Of a stretch of DNA of 64,000 nucleotides, positions 24,165 to 35,922 are shown in pieces; the first letter of the stretch is position 1, and each line of letters begins with the position of its first letter. The position numbers and the translations under genes are program-made. The DNA is taken from positions 78,015,181 through 78,079,180 of the forward strand of contig CM039502.1 in assembly GCA_022432975.1 (NCBI GenBank), read 5' to 3'. The notes beneath the pieces are model-generated. The model ran no database searches, was not told where the DNA came from, and was given only the letters and a program-made list of their open reading frames with translations. The DNA is from Begonia masoniana (lineage: Eukaryota; Streptophyta; Magnoliopsida; Cucurbitales; Begoniaceae).

Positions 24165-24250
24165 TGCTATGGGGGAGCTAGGATTATGGGGGAGAGTAAC
24201 ATTTAATCAAATTGATGCTAATATTTTGCCATCATCAAAAAGGGGGAGAT
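24165..24250 (+). promoter_or_regulatory. Polypurine tracts ahead of the Sirevirus 3' LTR
   Basis: Three tracts: GGGGGAG at about 24172, GGGGGAGAG at about 24188, and AAAAAGGGGGAGAT (24237-24250) touching the LTR. The last would prime plus-strand DNA synthesis. Multiple tracts are a known Sirevirus feature. Confidence 0.8.
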
Positions 24251-25542
24251 TGTTGACTTAAATAGAGTTTAAGTCTAAATATGTTTTTGATGATGTATTT
24301 GAATGATAAGTAAGTAATTTGATTATGTTTATAAAATGAGAATATTGAATTCTGCATTGATTTTAATTCTGTGGAAATACCCTTGAAAATGGTATTTTAG
24401 TTGTCTAATGAATCGGGTTAAGTGTACAGGGCTAAATAATTTATTCAAAGGTTACATCTGCCGATGAGTTTCAAAGTGCTTCTGCCGATGGGATTTGAAG
24501 CAACACATACCGATGGCATTTGAAGCTGTATCTGCCGATCGCGTTTTAAAGCTGCATCTGCCGATAACGTTTAGAGATGCATCTGTCGATGGCATTTGAA
24601 GCTGTATCTGGCGATCGCGTTTTAAAGCTGCATCTGCCGATAACGTTTAGAGATGCATCTGCCGATGGCATTTGAAGCTGTATCTGCCGATCGCGTTTTA
24701 AAGCTGCATCTGCCGATGGCGCTGTCAAGATTGCATCTGCCGTTGGACTTCAAAGCTTTCATCTGCCAATGACTTATCGTGTTGCATCTACCGATGGAGT
24801 TTTTGAAGATACTCATGCCGATAGCTTTTAAAGCTGCTTCCATCGTTGATCTTCCGCCAGAATTCAAAATAGCCGCGAAGCTACAGTGACGTCGTTTTCA
24901 GCATTAACTCCAGAACTTTAATGACGACGACGACTTGCAACTACAGACGGCAACGGCTACCTGAACTAGTACGGATGCTTCCCAACGGTAACTTTTTCCA
25001 TTTGAAGAAAGAAGCATTCAATTCTGAGCTAAAAAAAAAAAGACAGAGTATTTAAGCCAAGGTTAGAGCACGAAGATCCAACTTTTGTGAATTTTATTAT
25101 TGAGCCCTAACTTGCGAAAGTATCATACTCTGTATTTTCCTCTATACCTCTTGATATTAACTTGAGATTTAATCCTTGTGAGAGTGTAGTCTGTGCTTGA
25201 TTTTATAAACTCAAAATCTGTATAAGGCAGTGGATTGACGCCCGTCAAGTTCAATCCAGATCTGTAAAAGGCAGTTGATCGGAGCCCGGAATTTCGATCT
25301 GTTTATTCTCGTGAGGAGAAGGTTAAGAATCTTCAAGGGGGAGCCTTGGAGCGTGGACGTAGGCAAGCTTGGCCGAACCACGTTAAAAACTGTGGTGTCA
25401 ATTTTCTCTCTCTCTCTCTCTTATTTACTGTTTGCTCATTTGCTGTGTTCTAACCAGTTAGTAACAAAAGAGAAATTGAATAGTTTCATAAATTAATTAT
25501 AAGTCTAATTCACCCCCCCTCTTAGACAATCTCGATCTTACA
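24251..25542 (+). repeat. 3' LTR of the Sirevirus-like element
   Basis: 1292 bp, from TGTTGACTTAAATAGAG to CTCGATCTTACA. It holds fewer than three copies of the 76-bp repeat (about 24490-24715) and retains the block missing from the 5' LTR (about 24830-25030). A TATA-like TATTTAAG lies near 25047, followed by AAGGTTAGAGCACGAAG. The 3' flank GTTAT completes the target-site duplication. Confidence 0.92.
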
Positions 25543-25547
25543 GTTAT

Positions 25548-26210
25548 TTCTTCAACTTCCAACAATTCTTTTTCATGTGGTCCATCTTGCTACAATGATA
25601 GCACTTAACGCCTTTTTTACTTTTCAACTTTGATATTTCGAACGTGTTGGTTCCACAGGCCCCGCGTTCCTTTAATCTCCCTCTCATTATTGATAAAGCC
25701 TCCACAGAAGAGTGCTTCTTGTTCTTCAGACTACTTTCTTCGTTAAGAACCGCAGTTGCAATATCACTGAACATCAATGTTGTTTTTGCAGTGCCGTTGA
25801 GCAAATTTATAATGAGGTGATCATATAAACCTAACAAACTTTGAAGTAAAAGTTTAGCTCTTTTATTTTCATCGATTTTGTGCTCTATTATTTTAAGTTG
25901 AAAAAATAATGTGTTTAGCGTATTGATGTGGTCAGTCACTGTTGTCAATTCTGACATTCGAAGAGTATACGATTTTCTTTTCAAGAAAATTTTATTATAC
26001 TACGACTTCTTCTTATATAGTTTTGTCAGCGTATCCCAGATCTGTTTGGCAGTTACCATTTCCGAGATACTTGACAAAATTCCATTTAAAATGGCTATAG
26101 CATCCTCGTCTGCTTTGTTCCATTTTTCATCTTCAACGTTCGTCGATCTGTCGCTGATGGCCATAGTGAAAAATTATTTCTATTGAATTTTTCAATTTTG
26201 ATCTTTCCCA
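25548..26210 (-). pseudogene. gag of the Tnt1-like copia element
   Basis: Reading right to left: an N-terminal part near 26160-26000 (DRSTNVEDEKWNKADEDA, then ISEMVTAKQIWDTLTKLY), a stop near 25990, then 25984-25548 open with TLRMSELTTVTDHINTLNTL and a zinc knuckle CYHCSKMDHMKKNCWKLKK at the left end. This is the UBN2-type copia gag. It abuts the right target-site copy of the Sirevirus-like element, and its continuation lies at 10748 and leftwards. Confidence 0.85.
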
Positions 26211-26237
26211 CCATAATCACGAGGCTCTGATACTACT

Positions 26238-27012
26238 TGTTGCTGATAATAATTGGTGAGAACAATAATAATAACGTCGTCGCTGTAATACGTGGAGAGT
26301 ATTGATCAGGATAATTCTCAGGAAAAATTGTACTAGACAATTTTCTAGACAGAATTATTTTTCCAAGTTCCCAAGAAAGCCTGGAAGGGTCATAAACGGT
26401 CTCACTTAAAATCTAGTCTTATAGACAGAACTTACTTAAACATTACAATTACACTACTAAATAAGCGATATAAGAAACAATAGCAGATGTGATACGAAAA
26501 ATAATATGAATATTTTCCCACGCCATAAAATTATAACGGCCAAGAAGTAAAAGAAATAATGGCTAAAATAAACATCGAGAATTTTTACTTGAAAACCAAA
26601 TCGAGAAAAAACTACGGGGCTGAGTCCAGAAAGATTTCACTATAGAAAATAGAATTTATAATATTTTTCTAGATATCGAATATTCTAGAAAATATTCACT
26701 AAGAGAAATCACTTTTCTTAAAATTCTCATTGTACTCAAAAGTAATTCACTTATTCTTCTTCACCCTCTTTCCTTTATCTCCCACAAATTCTCTCTATTT
26801 TTTCTTCATTTTTTCACACAAAAAAAAAAAACTCTATTCAACTAGATCATTTTTCTTTAACAGAAACTCTATATTTATAGAAAGAATTTCTCACAAGAGA
26901 ACAATCATCAGCAAGATCCGAAGATCTTGCTGAAGTGTGAGGTGCAAAAGGAAAATAAAAATTATGCACTTCATTGATGAAGTGGGTCCCACATCTTATT
27001 GGAAAGACCACA
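26238..27012 (-). repeat. 5' LTR of the Tnt1-like copia element (right copy)
   Basis: Starts TGTTGCTGATAATAATT directly after the complement of the primer site (26221-26236) and ends GAAAGACCACA. Partner of 4777-5582. Confidence 0.85.
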
Positions 27013-27648
27013 ATCTGATCAGAATCATCTATTTTTCTAATTAGAGATACTCATGTTAGAACTCTAACAAAGTAATTTACCGGAGTACTTTGCCTTTTGG
27101 AAATTTTCGTGTTTCCAAAAACTGTTTTCAAATGACAACTTTCAAAAAGCACTTCCTCAATTTCTTAAGAACTTAGAATGAAACGGATACATACCAGCAC
27201 ATGAGCAGAATGTCTATCATTACGTGTCCCAAAGTTTCATATCTACATCGCATGCCTCTAACAACAAAGTCACGTACATTAAAATATGCAACAAATCTTA
27301 CTAACATACACAGACATTAACGGAAACAGGAGCAATTACCATTTCCTCAGTTGTTTACAGTTTATATAAAAAGTTAGGATACAAGAGAAAAGCTGCTTTC
27401 CCAGATGCAAAGATTCAAACAATTGACACATTTCATCTTTTATAATAACAATTATTATCCTCCCAGTCAAATTAATTGGACTGCCTTAAAAATGTGTTAC
27501 CGCCTATAAACTCGAAGCAGGAGCGAAATAGGATTGAAGATAATTAGACGAGAATGAAAATTTATTCCTACTCCCATACTTGGGGACTGGTTAGGATCAG
27601 CGCTAGGATACCAATATATGTGCAAAACCTCCAAGTAGTAGCTGATCT
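27013..27648. other. Intergenic, 3' side of the cyclin gene
   Basis: No ORF or RNA gene recognised. It probably contains the 3' UTR and end of the cyclin transcript (minus strand). Confidence 0.5.
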
Positions 27649-30600
27649 TCAAAAAAGTGTTTGTACTGCTTGCGCTGAAGTTATAGTCGCTACACATTTG
27701 AACTGCAACAATAAGAATAGACAAGATCGCCAACTGATGCAAGTCAGGATACACTAAAGAGTAGTGGATGTCGGAATGTTATAATGATCGAACTCAATAG
27801 TGTGCAAATGAAAATTCCCACCAAGTTCTTCTACAATTAAGCTACCAAGGAGATGGTTTTTAAAAAACTGTTTAGAATTGGTTTCAAGAAACAGTAAAAA
27901 GAAAACTTTGCTTTTTCTGAACAAATGGCTTCGGAAAACATTCTTTATTTACAGAATTACTGGTTGAAATCAACAATATTTGCAACGATTTCTAGTTTTC
28001 TATTTTGAAAAAGCAGGAAGTATTTTCATGATTCCCTAACAGCTCTACAATCTATGGACATTATTATAGGTCAGTACAAAACTAGAGTAACCAAAAATAG
28101 CTCACTGCAATGTAACAGGAAGAGAGACAATCAAGTCATCCGAACCTTTTGTTGTCCGTACTTCTCACGAATAGCATTTAAGGAGGAACCATCAGTGTTG
28201 AGTTGTAAATTTTCCAAGGCGAGTACTGTAGTTTTCAGCTCGGAAGTGTTGTATGTGGTATAATGCACTAGAATTGGACTCTACAAAAATGGTAAAAAGC
28301 CCCTTTAACGACAAGTCATAACAAAACAATGAAATTTAATTGGAGCAGAGAAATACAGACCCATGGATGATTTGATTGGTTAAGTGTCCATTTGGCAAGG
28401 AATACCGCAGATGCAGCTATCAAAGAAGGCAGGAACTTTAAGAAGTTGTAGTCAACAAGAGTCAACTCCGCTAAATAGTCAGCCAAATACTCTAATTCCA
28501 CACAAGGAACCTGATGGAAAAGAAAGTAATATCAGTTTTTTGTTAATAAATATGTTCAGATAAAATAGAGAACGTATGGCGTACCTTGGAACCAGTCTGT
28601 GCAACTTGAATAAATCTCCTGCAAACAAAAATCATTTAGCAGGGTGTTTCTCATCCGGCAATTTGCTTCTAATTCAAGACAAAATATACTGCACCTAAGA
28701 AATGTTTTTGCAGTAGGAACTGATAGCTGAAAGTGGATTAAGTTCAAGACTTCACTCTCCATCTCTAAAACCTATCATGCAATCACAAGCCTGTTACACG
28801 TTGATAAAACTATGTATAAGAATTTCAGAGCTCGGCTTCAGTTGAGGCTTTTGGGAGACTGGGATTTTGAGGCAAACATAAATGAAGGCTAATATTGAGC
28901 AAGACTGAGATAATAGCTCAAAATCACATTTGCATTGCAAATGCCAAAATTCACAAATTTTAATAGAATCATGTACTTGAGCCAAAAATAAATAAATAAA
29001 CAAAAATTGATTCAATACTAGCCAAGGTAAACAATCTTCAAATTTAAATTTTCAAGCTTTCTAAAGGCAACAATCCCTTCACCAATAACTTGAGCCACTT
29101 TTCTCTAATAAACTTTTCCTCACAACAAAAATCCAAGCTGTTCGTTTTGCCATACCTTAATTAAACTCTCAACTGATATATTTGGAAAATAAAATAAAAT
29201 AGATTGCAGCAGAAAATGGACTAAATAAAAAGATGGCACAATATAACTTCTATGAGGAAAAGAAGCAACATCAAAAGAATAAGGGAACTCATTGTAAAGG
29301 AGAAGTATAACTTTTCCAATAAATAATACAATATGAACGGGAGCTTACCTGTTCTTTTGTGTAAGTATTGTCAGTAATGAAACAGAATTCTTCCACCCGC
29401 GGTGAACAGATCTCTTCATATTTTCTTCAAACCAATAAAAAAAATAATCACACTCAACACTATCAACTATAAATATAATTTTCTTTGAAAGAGGAGTCAG
29501 CAACGTCATAAATTTTGGATATGCAATAAATCAATTTCTAATTATAGACTTTGATTTTCCACGAGTACTAGAATCATACAAGTGCCTCAGCAAAAGGCAA
29601 CAAAGAAAGGGAATACAAAAGGGAAAAAGGTTATTTTTTTGTTGTCATAAATAAAAATAGATATTAACTAGCGGGTGTCATTTAAACATAAGGGAGCGAT
29701 GCATTGATATTAAACATACTCTAAATGGTATTTTAAAGCAAACGAATTGAGAATAATAAGAATAAGACTACTAGCTAAATGGTGAGAGAGAATTATCAGA
29801 AGATGACTTAAAAATACAAAAAATAATTCCATTTCAAAAGGTTGATATATTTTAATTTAATAGTCATGTAATAATAAAAGAAATAACCCTTAAAAATAGT
29901 ATGTTGGAATTAATTGACATGAGCTGTGACTACTAGTTACATAACTTTTCAACTTCTTAGAAATATAGCTATTAATCAAATCATAATTGCCATAGTTGTA
30001 TTATATTGTTTTATAATCCATTTGTTAATATTAAATTATAACCAAAAAAATTGTCCATAATTTATTCCTCCATCAAAGCTTTGAGTTTAAAGCAATTTGG
30101 AAGAATTAAAATCATCTTGAAAATCTTATCAATTGCCATTAAAATACGATGTAGAACTTACGAGGCAATTAGCAAGCAAGTAACTCCAAGGAGCTGCAAT
30201 TTTTGTTTTTCAATATAACTTTTAGAGAGAAATCGATCAATGATATTTGAAGTGAGATGTAGTGTATCAAGAACCAACTTATATTCTTCAGATACCTGAA
30301 AGATGAGAGATAAGAGTGATTATAACACGCCAATTAAACATATAATTTCTTTGAGCGACAAAAGATAAGATATGCCATTCTTGGTAGGCTGGTTGAAAAA
30401 TAGTATGAATCACGCATGATATATAGCTAGATTGATCTATTTAATGAGTGTCAGTAAAGTTAGAATACTGCAAATAATGATGCTTAGAGTACAAAATCAA
30501 TTTTAAGTGACAATGTTTGATAATTTTTTTATTGAACATAGATTAGAAAACATTAATATATATACTGAATATTTCAATCCAGAAATGTCTACTTGATTTT

Positions 30601-32175
30601 CTCCAATCTTGGAAAAAAAGGACGGATAGAAACTAAGACAAAATTTTATTGCTTATCACATAACAAAATAGCAAATATACACACACACACATATATATAC
30701 ACACATTTTTCTAAAAATAATGCAAACGAGAAAAAATTACAGCTGCCTACAGTTGGGAAAGAAGATCACTATAAAAACTTTTCCAATTTAACAAAGAGTC
30801 GTTCCCTTACCTCAACAAGCCAATCGATTAAAATTCCTCTCATGTTCACAGTGATATCTCGTTGCAATTGTTCCATATAATTAGTTGATGGTCTGTGGTC
30901 AAGCTGAAAAGCAATGTATTTGAAATAATTTAGCATCAAATCTGTCATATTGGATGAGAATCTTGTAGGTCAGAGAAATTTTTGTGAAAATATAGATTTG
31001 GGAATTGTTAAAAGTATAGTGACACATTCAGCTAAAACAACAATACCACAAACCTCGGTTACACTTATCATCTTGTATATGTCAGAGGCGTATATACTGC
31101 AATCTTGGGGATCCTTTGAGCTTGAATCAATGTCCACGATGCAAATATGATTAGAAGATTCCATATTTTTGCAAGGAAAATATTCTTCTGCAAATTTAAT
31201 CAAGACAGTGTCACTATATCCTGATAGGAACTGGAAAATAAAACAGCGATGTTGCAATTGCTATTCTTTTGAACTTGTTTTTCCTAACTTTGACATGACA
31301 ATCCTTTTGTCAAGATTGTTCATCAAACGATTTGTGAGTGAAATTGCTTTCTTCATCGAAATCTTTTTTAGTGCCATTAATGTCATTTTTTTTTTAAAAG
31401 ATATCTTCAATATAACTTATTAGACTTGTACTCTTTTATCTTAAATGAACACCAACCTTTGTTTTTAAATCTTTGCAGTCCAACAGATATAGGAAATGCC
31501 ATATCACCGAAGCCACATTTGATGCATGGGTAAGTATTTTGCAAAATATTTCCTTCTTCTTCATTCCTTGCCAACAAGGGAATTTCTTCCATTTCTGCCA
31601 TCCTTATTTTGGATAAATCTTCAGCTAATTTTGTCTTTGGATCATCTGGCGCTTTAGGAACATTTATAGAGACATCCAATGGCACCTTTGCATCAAATTT
31701 TGCAGGACCTCTAACAGTCGACTTGTTAATCTATGACCATGAATCCAAACATAGACTAGTTCAGATGAATGCAACAATTAGATATGTAAAAACAAATTTC
31801 ATAGCTCAAAATGTAATTAAACTGAAGAGAAAATAAAGGAGAGTTTTGTACTTTTATTTTTGAAGTATTGATGCAGGTAGTATGTGAACTTTCACAAAAA
31901 GTGTTAGTTACATCCCTCAAGATGGCCCTCCTCTTACGCTGAATAACAGTGGTGGCAGGTGCAGAAATTTTACTCTCGTCAGGTGTTGCTCTTTTAAACT
32001 TCGCTTGGGAGACATTCATTGGACCCTTCAAATGAGGTTTGGAGGAGTGAGCGTTCCCGGCTAAGGTGCTTAATGCTTTAGTCCTTGCACGTGTGACTCG
32101 GACAATAGATTCTTCAACTTTGGCAGTAGTATGCTCTTTATTCATATTTGCTTGCCTTGTGGAAGAGCGCATCAT
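27649..32175 (-). CDS. CYCA2: A2-type mitotic cyclin, 11 exons, complete
   Basis: Exons on the minus strand: 32175-31852, 31730-31457, 31187-31054, 30903-30811, 30295-30162, 29424-29349, 28771-28695, 28618-28585, 28510-28361, 28280-28146, 27702-27649. All introns are GT/AG and all phases fit, giving 494 codons. The N-terminus has [10 protein letters not shown] and a destruction box RAILRDVTN (residues 83-91). The cyclin box has [33 protein letters not shown] and [13 protein letters not shown]. The second fold has [20 protein letters not shown] and [20 protein letters not shown]. It ends in [17 protein letters not shown]. Plant A2 cyclins bind CDKs from S phase to mitosis and act in the nucleus. 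M11 is an alternative start that would better match some relatives. Exon 2 has a variable linker. No break is seen, so it is likely functional. Confidence 0.93.
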
Positions 32176-32613
32176 AAATAAGGTTAAAATCTTTTTTCAT
32201 TAAACCTGCAAGGTCTACACAAGTTCATTGTTAGATAACCGGAACATGAAGCTGGTACCTGAGCAACTAAAAAACATAGTTGAATATACATTTATTCAAT
32301 CCTTTTAATACTACAACAGCTCAACTTTATAATCTTAAGTGATTGTGAGACACGGAACAAAGGCTAAGCCATTGCTTTTTGGCAAACTACCAACAATCTC
32401 AAAAGGTTAAGCTTAATTTTAATCATTTGTACATTTCTTAACTGATTTATAATACTTTTCCATCAAAAATGATGGGTAGAACTCGGTTATTTTGCATATA
32501 CACTTCACAAACAATAAACAAACGCAGCTTGGTATACATTTTCCACTTTTTTTTGACTCTTCATGGTACAATAAACATGAACTGAGATACCCACATTCCA
32601 TCCAAAAGTTAAA
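32176..32613. other. Upstream region of the cyclin gene
   Basis: AT-rich, with no ORF of note. It would contain the 5' UTR and proximal promoter. A TGCAG just upstream of the start (about 32208) could be a 5' UTR intron acceptor. The copia RT remnant begins about 440 bp upstream of the start codon. Confidence 0.45.
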
Positions 32614-33014
32614 TTACAGCAAAAGCAATATTTGGTCGGGTAAGAAAACAGCAATGTAAGCCGCCGACAATACTGTGGTAGAGTAAACCGTCACAGAGTG
32701 GTATTCCATATTGTTTTGATAAGATTGGTCCTGCAACCATGGGAGTAGGGACTGACTTGCAGGAATCCATGTTAGCCTTGCAAAGTAACTCAGAGATATA
32801 TTTTGATTGTGAAAGGTTGATGCCAGTAGGAGTGTGGGTGACCGAAATGCCGAGAAAGAATGAGAGTGATCCAAGATCCCGAAACTTTAAATTGTGAATG
32901 TAGATAACCTAAAAGCTGATCCAATAGAGCGGAGGAGTTACCTGTCACGATAATGTCGTCGACATACACTAGCATAATTATAATCGAGGATTGCATTTGA
33001 CGAACAAACAGTGA
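32614..33014 (-). pseudogene. copia reverse transcriptase fragment
   Basis: The minus strand has SLFVRQMQSSIIIMLVYVDD, then IIVTGNSSALLDQLLGYLHS (RT catalytic YVDD kept), then degraded text to 32614. It is closely related in wording to the copia RT at 47475-47760 (SSLFVRRMHNSIIIMLVYAD). The right end stops abruptly near 33014, where a probable gypsy LTR begins. Confidence 0.82.
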
Positions 33015-33240
33015 TGTAATATACCAAAAATTTATCCCCAATTTATGCATCAAACCCTAATTTCAGTCAATAAAAAATAATTCCCAATTCTAATTCTTAG
33101 CCCTAAAATTTAAGGAAAATTTCTTTATTCAGTGTATGAAATTATGGCAACCGATTAAGACAAAATCTCAAATCCCTAACATAAGAAAATTAACACCTAA
33201 TTAAGGATTTATTTCCAATCTAAGAAAATGAAAGATTTTC

Positions 33241-33647
33241 TGATGCAGCGGAAAGAAAGAGTTTGAGAGGAAGAAGAAATATAGCTTAGAGAGACGAATA
33301 AACTGAGAAGAGAGGAGAAATATAGCTAGGAAAAGAGAGGAGAAAAAGGGGGGGAAACTCTAGATAGAAAAGGAGATTGGAAGAGAAAGGGAATCATGGA
33401 AAACTCATATTCATCATATCATTCATTCATCAACTATTCAAAGTTACAATGCAATACTTTAAATAGAATAAAATTTACTTGAAAAATGACAAAGACACTA
33501 ATGATCCATTAAACACATAACAGAAAACCACACAACGCTAAAAACTATAATAATAAAAGACCATAATAATACTAACCTAGAAAGATGAAAAACTTAATAC
33601 TTTTAATGCAAAACATAAATAAAAATCATATTTTGATGTCTTCATCA
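33241..33647 (-). repeat. 3' LTR of the myosin-capturing element
   Basis: 407 bp, partner of 35923-36329, equal in length with about 15 substitutions. The 5' flank TTTTC is one target-site copy. Confidence 0.92.
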
Positions 33648-33715
33648 ATTCTCTCGGGGAACGAGAAACTCCCAGCCAAGTTGAAAGACCCATTGCACAA
33701 CAACTAACCAACCTC

Positions 33716-35047
33716 TCAACCATAAGTTAAGCGGTTGAACAACCTTCGGTCGACGTCCACAAACTTGTGTGACCGGAGACCTGGATCGAAAATCTTTAGA
33801 ATTGTCCCATAATTTAGTAAAGAAATATCCTGATGCTCCAATAGGTCTGGATCCAAATGTTGAAGTGTCTCCTTGCAAATCCACATCCAATCACTAATTG
33901 ACCGATCCATCCAACAGACAAGGAAGTGCTGGATCTCACCTTCGTTGATGAGTACAATCTTTTCATCTAAAATATCCTCAATTTTATCCTCACGTGTTGT
34001 GATAGGACATGTTAGAAGAACAGAGTCAATAGAATTAAAATCAATAGATGGAGGAAGAAATGGATCAACATATGGTTTAAAATAGCACTTATAAGCTACC
34101 AAGTCGTCGATATTAAAATCACGATCAAAATTCCTTGACTGATCAATGTGCTTCTCATCCTTCTTTTTTGCTTCTTTAAGCGCTCCAGTCTTCCGAGCGA
34201 CCATCTTAAGCATTATAAGCTTTCTTCGTGCAACTCTTCCTCTCCATCTACATTGGGTATACAACACAGCCTTTTGGAGACTTTTAAAATAAGAATATAC
34301 CATATGGTGGCGGAGATGAGCCTGGATAACTGTTGCAGCCTTCGTGCTTTTTCTGAATCGGAATTTTTTGCGAGTCATCATTGCTCTTAATCCTGTTTGC
34401 AAAATGATTGCAGGTGACCATAGACTTAGGTAAGATTTTCTTGGTCGATATTGTCTGAAATTCTTTGAAATTCTTAAAGCTGCTGCTTCCTTCCGCAATT
34501 TCTCATCAGTGAACTCCTTTTGAATCTCGGAAAGCCTTTTAAGTTCATGTTGAATCTCAAGATGCAATTTATCAAATTTAACTTTTCTTTCATCTAAGGA
34601 CTCTTCAACAAATTCATTACATACGTGTGCTAGAAAAGGTGGTAGCTCCAATGTGTTTGGTGACCCAGAAAATTGCCGAGAGCCATACTTCTGTTCGTAA
34701 TGTCTCAGAGCAAACTCTTTTTGCATTAGGTACTTCATTAACTCCCATGTACGAATTTCGCCTTTGCCATCTACTCTTCTCTTTCTCGAAAGTTTTTCCC
34801 ACCATAAATTAGCATACGCTTTGAAGCTCCAAGAGGCAATCAAAATTTTTCTTCTCTCTAAACAATCATAACTTTCAAACAATATCTCCATCTTTCTTAC
34901 CCAATCAAAAATATCATAACCATCTAAATGACCACTAAAAATAGGCAATGAAATATTAAAAGGTCTTACATTATCAAAGTGGTCCATTGAAATTCTTTGC
35001 AAATTAGTCTCTCGCCATTTGTTACTTTGAACACCACTCCTTGTCAT
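33716..35047 (-). CDS. gag - myosin XI IQ neck - chromodomain-like fusion protein
   Basis: 443 codons from ATG 35047. Residues about 25-125 are a gypsy gag core: LPIFSGHLDGYDIFDWVRKM, then ANLWWEKLSRKR and ELMKYLMQKEFALRHYEQ. Residues about 183-297 match the lever arm of plant class XI myosins: LRKEAAALRI, ARKSYL-like text, AIILQTGLRAMMTRKKFRFR, TKAATVIQAHLRHH, TQCRWRGRVARRKL and ARKTGALKEAKKK. That spans four IQ-type repeats, where calmodulin-like chains bind in myosin. Residues 308-345 (FNIDDLVAYK and on) and 355-405 (FLVCWMDRSISDWMWICKET, then LDPDLLEHQ) match the C-terminus of gypsy pol with a chromodomain-like fold. The pol tail continues in another frame to EFLVPREN and a stop at 33645. 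The ORF has no internal stop, unlike its retroelement neighbours. Whether it is translated is unknown. Confidence 0.85.
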   Translation of the reverse strand: MTRSGVQSNKWRETNLQRISMDHFDNVRPFNISLPIFSGHLDGYDIFDWVRKMEILFESYDCLERRKILIASWSFKAYANLWWEKLSRKRRVDGKGEIRTWELMKYLMQKEFALRHYEQKYGSRQFSGSPNTLELPPFLAHVCNEFVEESLDERKVKFDKLHLEIQHELKRLSEIQKEFTDEKLRKEAAALRISKNFRQYRPRKSYLSLWSPAIILQTGLRAMMTRKKFRFRKSTKAATVIQAHLRHHMVYSYFKSLQKAVLYTQCRWRGRVARRKLIMLKMVARKTGALKEAKKKDEKHIDQSRNFDRDFNIDDLVAYKCYFKPYVDPFLPPSIDFNSIDSVLLTCPITTREDKIEDILDEKIVLINEGEIQHFLVCWMDRSISDWMWICKETLQHLDPDLLEHQDISLLNYGTILKIFDPGLRSHKFVDVDRRLFNRLTYG

Positions 35048-35922
35048 TATTCACTATGTTAATAGTGAAACCTGATTGTAAAACCCTGTTTGAAACCAAT
35101 CTCAAACAGCAAAACAGCACCCACTGTAGACTTCCACAAAGCTGTATATGAAACCAATCCCAAACAGCAAAACATCACCAGTAGATTTCCACTGTAGGCT
35201 TCCCACGAAACAGCATATCACTTGTATCTCCTCGGCTGATGGACACCAAATCAAATATGCTATCTTTCTGGGCAGAGAACACCAAAAGAACCATTCACCA
35301 AAAGAACCTCCACGAAGAACTCTGCGCTGGAATCGGCAAATCGGATTGAAATGAGAACTGAAGTTGCAGAACCTGCTCACAAACCCGAGTTGTTGGTAAA
35401 GACAAAACACAGAAGAACCGGGTAAATATCAAAAACAGTAGAGCCGAGACTGAGGCAACGAAACCCGAAGAGTTTCTTGTAAAGCAATAAAGAGGAGCGA
35501 AAAGTTGACAGTGAAACCCACAAGCAGAATTTCTCGAAACAGTAGCGGAAAAGCCCCAATGTGCGCGAACAGTCACAGAAACAAGGGCAAGATTTTCCGC
35601 TTCGATTTTTAGAAGTAAAACGAAGATGAACAGTATTCAAACAGTATCCAAATCAGACAGAAACCAAGTTTAAACCCGATGAATAGTGCTGATTAACAGT
35701 TCCCGAACAGTACTCGAACAGTGATAAACAGTATCCAACAGTACGATGAACAGTGCTATGAACAGTACAATAAACATTACCCAAACAGTAACCATAACAG
35801 TACCGTACAGTATGATAAACAGTACGATGAACAGTTTAACACAGCGAACAACGAGAGAAAAAGAAAAAGTGCCCAGAATCAATTGTTTGAGAAACAATTG
35901 TTTTGTGCTCTGATACCAAATT
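35048..35922 (-). other. Leader of the myosin-capturing element with ACAGTA repeats
   Basis: Non-coding between the ORF start and the primer site. Two short similar blocks (AACCAATC(T/C)CAAACAGCAAAACA) occur at 35094 and 35152. From about 35630 to 35840 the string ACAGT recurs about fifteen times at irregular spacing (ACTGT on the element's own strand). Confidence 0.7.

Larger units (their letters stand above)
10754..25542 (+). mobile_element. Sirevirus-like Ty1/copia retrotransposon with envelope-like 3' ORF
   Basis: LTRs at 10754-11846 and 24251-25542 are flanked by GTTAT on both sides (10749-10753 and 25543-25547). Next to the 5' LTR is TTCGTATCAGAGCAAGG, a tRNA-Met type primer site. The 3' LTR is preceded by AAAAAGGGGGAGAT, with two further GGGGGAG tracts at 24172 and 24188. 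Order: gag with zinc knuckle, second zinc knuckle, protease, integrase, RT, RNase H, then an extra ORF with a proline-rich region and coiled coil. Gene order, a long extra ORF after pol and multiple polypurine tracts are features known for the Sirevirus (SIRE/Maximus) lineage. It landed in the copia gag-protease region. The length of 14.8 kb is inflated by a solo LTR and by internal duplications. Confidence 0.9.
4777..27012 (-). mobile_element. Degenerate Tnt1-like Ty1/copia element, host of nested insertions
   Basis: The two LTRs (4777-5582 and 26238-27012) share long blocks, such as GTAATACGTG(A/G)AGAGTA and TGCACTTCATTGATGAA. Left of the right LTR is GAGGCTCTGATACTAC (26221-26236), the reverse complement of a tRNA-Met primer site. 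Right of the left LTR is AATCTCCCCCTCCC, the complement of a polypurine tract. The element therefore reads right to left: gag (26210-25548), protease and pre-integrase (10748-9876), integrase, RT and RNase H (8119-5595). The order fits Ty1/copia, and the RNase H wording is Tnt1-like. Two insertions split it (8120-9870 and 10754-25542). All ORFs have stops and frameshifts. I find no matching target-site duplication at the outer ends. Confidence 0.85.

Noticed and set aside
31100..31257. Separate small minus-strand gene at 30970-31257
   Set aside because: It is exon 3 of the cyclin gene with intron read-through.
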